A stretch of DNA of 11,872 bases, from assembly GCA_955652255.1 (NCBI GenBank), contig CATPAW010000194.1, positions 1 to 11,872 on the forward strand, given 5' to 3'. Source of the DNA: an uncultured Chthoniobacterales bacterium. Lineage in GTDB: Bacteria; Verrucomicrobiota; Verrucomicrobiia; Chthoniobacterales; UBA10450. The notes under the pieces were generated by a model that saw nothing but the letters and a program-made list of their open reading frames with translations, did no database searches and had not been told where the DNA came from. Position numbers and translations under genes: made by a program. Numbering within the stretch: position 1 is the stretch's first letter; each line of letters begins with the position of its first letter. Positions 11,150 through 11,872 of the stretch are shown here, in pieces.

Positions 11150-11230
11150 GGTCAGGGAGCGAACTCTGCTCGCGTGCTGATGGCGCGGTGTACCGCTAAA
11201 AGATTCTAGGCGAGAAGCTTGTTCTCGCCA
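11150..11230. repeat. Hairpin repeat downstream of the transporter (REP-like)
   Basis: A perfect 8-bp stem, GGCGAGAA (11209-11216) with TTCTCGCC (11222-11229), loop GCTTG, is preceded by GCGGT/ACCGC (11185-11196) with a two-base loop. There is no T tract on either strand, so this is not a terminator. The GGCGAGA arm recalls the arm of the element at 9391-9439, read on the minus strand. Boundaries are guessed. Confidence 0.45.
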
Positions 11231-11420
11231 CATGCAGCGATGGTCGTTCTGTGTGTGCTAGCACATTGCCCTAACGAGGTGATCCAGATCGCGGCTGGTC
11301 AGTGTTATAATTAGCTGTCCCCGTATTGAATGGTTGGCGATGTTAGCGGTGCATGCCTTTGCCGGCGCCGAAAGCAAAGGGCGGCGAAAATTGCAGCGCT
11401 CGCGCTTCAGACTTAAATCA
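11231..11420. other. Gene-free stretch with minor palindromes
   Basis: No convincing gene is seen. It contains a perfect 12-bp palindrome TGTGCTAGCACA (11254-11265), an isolated TATAAT (11306-11311) with no matching -35, the string CTGTCCCCGTATT (11314-11326), and a hairpin CCTTTGC/GCAAAGG (11356-11380) with a self-complementary CGGCGCCG in its loop. A 63-codon minus-strand frame across it has no domain or codon signal. It may be decayed mobile-element sequence. Confidence 0.4.
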
Positions 11421-11468
11421 AAGAAAACAAAACGCCTGGCGATGAGCAATGGCTCGATCCGCCAGGCG
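11421..11468 (-). terminator. Strong rho-independent terminator of the Thr-rich secreted protein gene
   Basis: CGCCTGGCG (11433-11441) pairs perfectly with CGCCAGGCG (11460-11468). Inside, AT/AT and GAGC (11444-11447)/GCTC (11452-11455) extend the stem with small bulges. On the minus strand the stem is followed by TTTTGTTTTCTTT (11432 down to 11420). It lies about 50 bases after the stop of the minus-strand gene at 11517. Confidence 0.88.
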
Positions 11469-11516
11469 ATGAATTGTTAGCTTGGTTTAAAATTAGCCAG
11501 GCAAAACGTGAACGGT

Positions 11517-11872
11517 TTAGTCGCGGTCTTGCGTTACAATCACCTTATCAACCAACATGTCGTCGCCTTGTTTGATGTAGTGAACGCGAACCTTCGAATC
11601 TTTTCTGATTTTCGAAGCTTCGATCACTTTTCCATCTGAAGTCACGTAAGTGACGCTCTTGTCGAACTTGTATTGAACAGGTTGGGCGGTGGCTTCCGTT
11701 CTCAGGAAGAGCGCGTGGCCCGGCGTGAATTCCGTGACAACGCCCGTACTTTCGGTTGTGGTGGTGGTTGTTTCAGTCGCTCCATTGGTCCCCGTCGTAG
11801 CGGTGGTGGAGGTTGACGATGTTTGCGCAAAAGCCACTGAACCCATCAGGGCTGTGGCGAACGCGATACTAA
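11517..11872 (-). CDS. Secreted Thr-rich small protein (partial, start beyond window)
   Basis: The frame is open to the right edge of the window, so the N-terminus is missing. The visible start, SIAFATALMGSVAFAQTSS, is the end of a signal peptide with an AFA-QT-like cleavage site; the internal Met at 11846 is therefore probably not the true start. The mature protein begins with about 30 residues of Thr, Ser and Gly (low-complexity, probably a flexible linker). A compact domain of about 75 residues follows, TGVVTEFTPGHALFLRTEAT to the end. Its alternating pattern (YKFDKSVTYV, KVRVHYIKQGDDMLVDKVIV) looks all-beta. I recall similar short secreted proteins, often in several copies, from Verrucomicrobiota; I know no function. 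A strong terminator follows, so it is the last gene of its transcript. Confidence 0.8.
   Translation of the reverse strand, partial: SIAFATALMGSVAFAQTSSTSTTATTGTNGATETTTTTTESTGVVTEFTPGHALFLRTEATAQPVQYKFDKSVTYVTSDGKVIEASKIRKDSKVRVHYIKQGDDMLVDKVIVTQDRD

Noticed and set aside
11306..11311. TATAAT as a promoter -10 box
   Set aside because: No -35 element at a suitable distance and no gene begins downstream on the plus strand; the next gene is on the minus strand and ends there.
1..11872. tRNA genes, CRISPR arrays, insertion sequences or phage genes
   Set aside because: No cloverleaf, regular spacer array, transposase motif or integrase was seen on either strand by eye; a covariance-model search was not possible.

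Overview
The window reads as ordinary chromosome from a moderately GC-rich bacterium, most likely a soil-type Verrucomicrobiota (Chthoniobacterales-like). This placement is an inference. It rests on the overall character of the proteins, on a small secreted Thr-rich protein of a kind I associate with that group, and on short GC-rich palindromic repeats of a style I recall from those genomes, one of them inserted in frame inside alaS. No tRNA, rRNA, CRISPR array, prophage or intact transposase was found.

Layout from left to right. Positions 1-396 (minus) hold the N-terminal deaminase half of RibD, cut by the window edge. Divergent from it, two Hsp20 small heat-shock genes (502-966 and 1029-1397, plus) form a twin operon with near-identical ribosome binding sites and a strong terminator at 1421-1455. 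recA (1522-2559, plus) follows, with an imperfect dyad in its leader. An NfsB-type nitroreductase (2670-3320, minus) converges on recA and diverges from alaS. A perfect 16-bp dyad lies between the nitroreductase and alaS.

alaS (3422-6352, plus) is complete but long (976 aa), partly because of the in-frame palindromic element at about 4291-4388. A short-chain dehydrogenase (6362-7156) follows 9 bases later and is probably co-transcribed. Converging on it from the right is a minus-strand cluster: a 70-aa membrane protein (9154-9366), a zinc-ribbon DUF3667-like membrane protein (8081-9100) and a secreted WD40/TolB-like beta-propeller protein (7168-8058). An APC-family cationic amino acid transporter (9523-11133, plus) diverges from this cluster.

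After the transporter come about 380 bases without a gene, holding a second hairpin repeat and a strong minus-strand terminator (11421-11468). That terminator belongs to the last gene, a Thr-rich secreted protein whose start lies beyond the right edge.

The genes are a housekeeping mix: riboflavin synthesis, protein protection, recombination and DNA repair, alanyl-tRNA charging, redox enzymes, amino acid transport and envelope proteins. I see no dedicated new defence or biosynthetic system. The most unusual signals are the palindromic repeat translated as part of alaS, other hairpin repeats between genes, an AT-rich patch that rewrites the conserved strand of the first Hsp20, and two dyads that look like operators.
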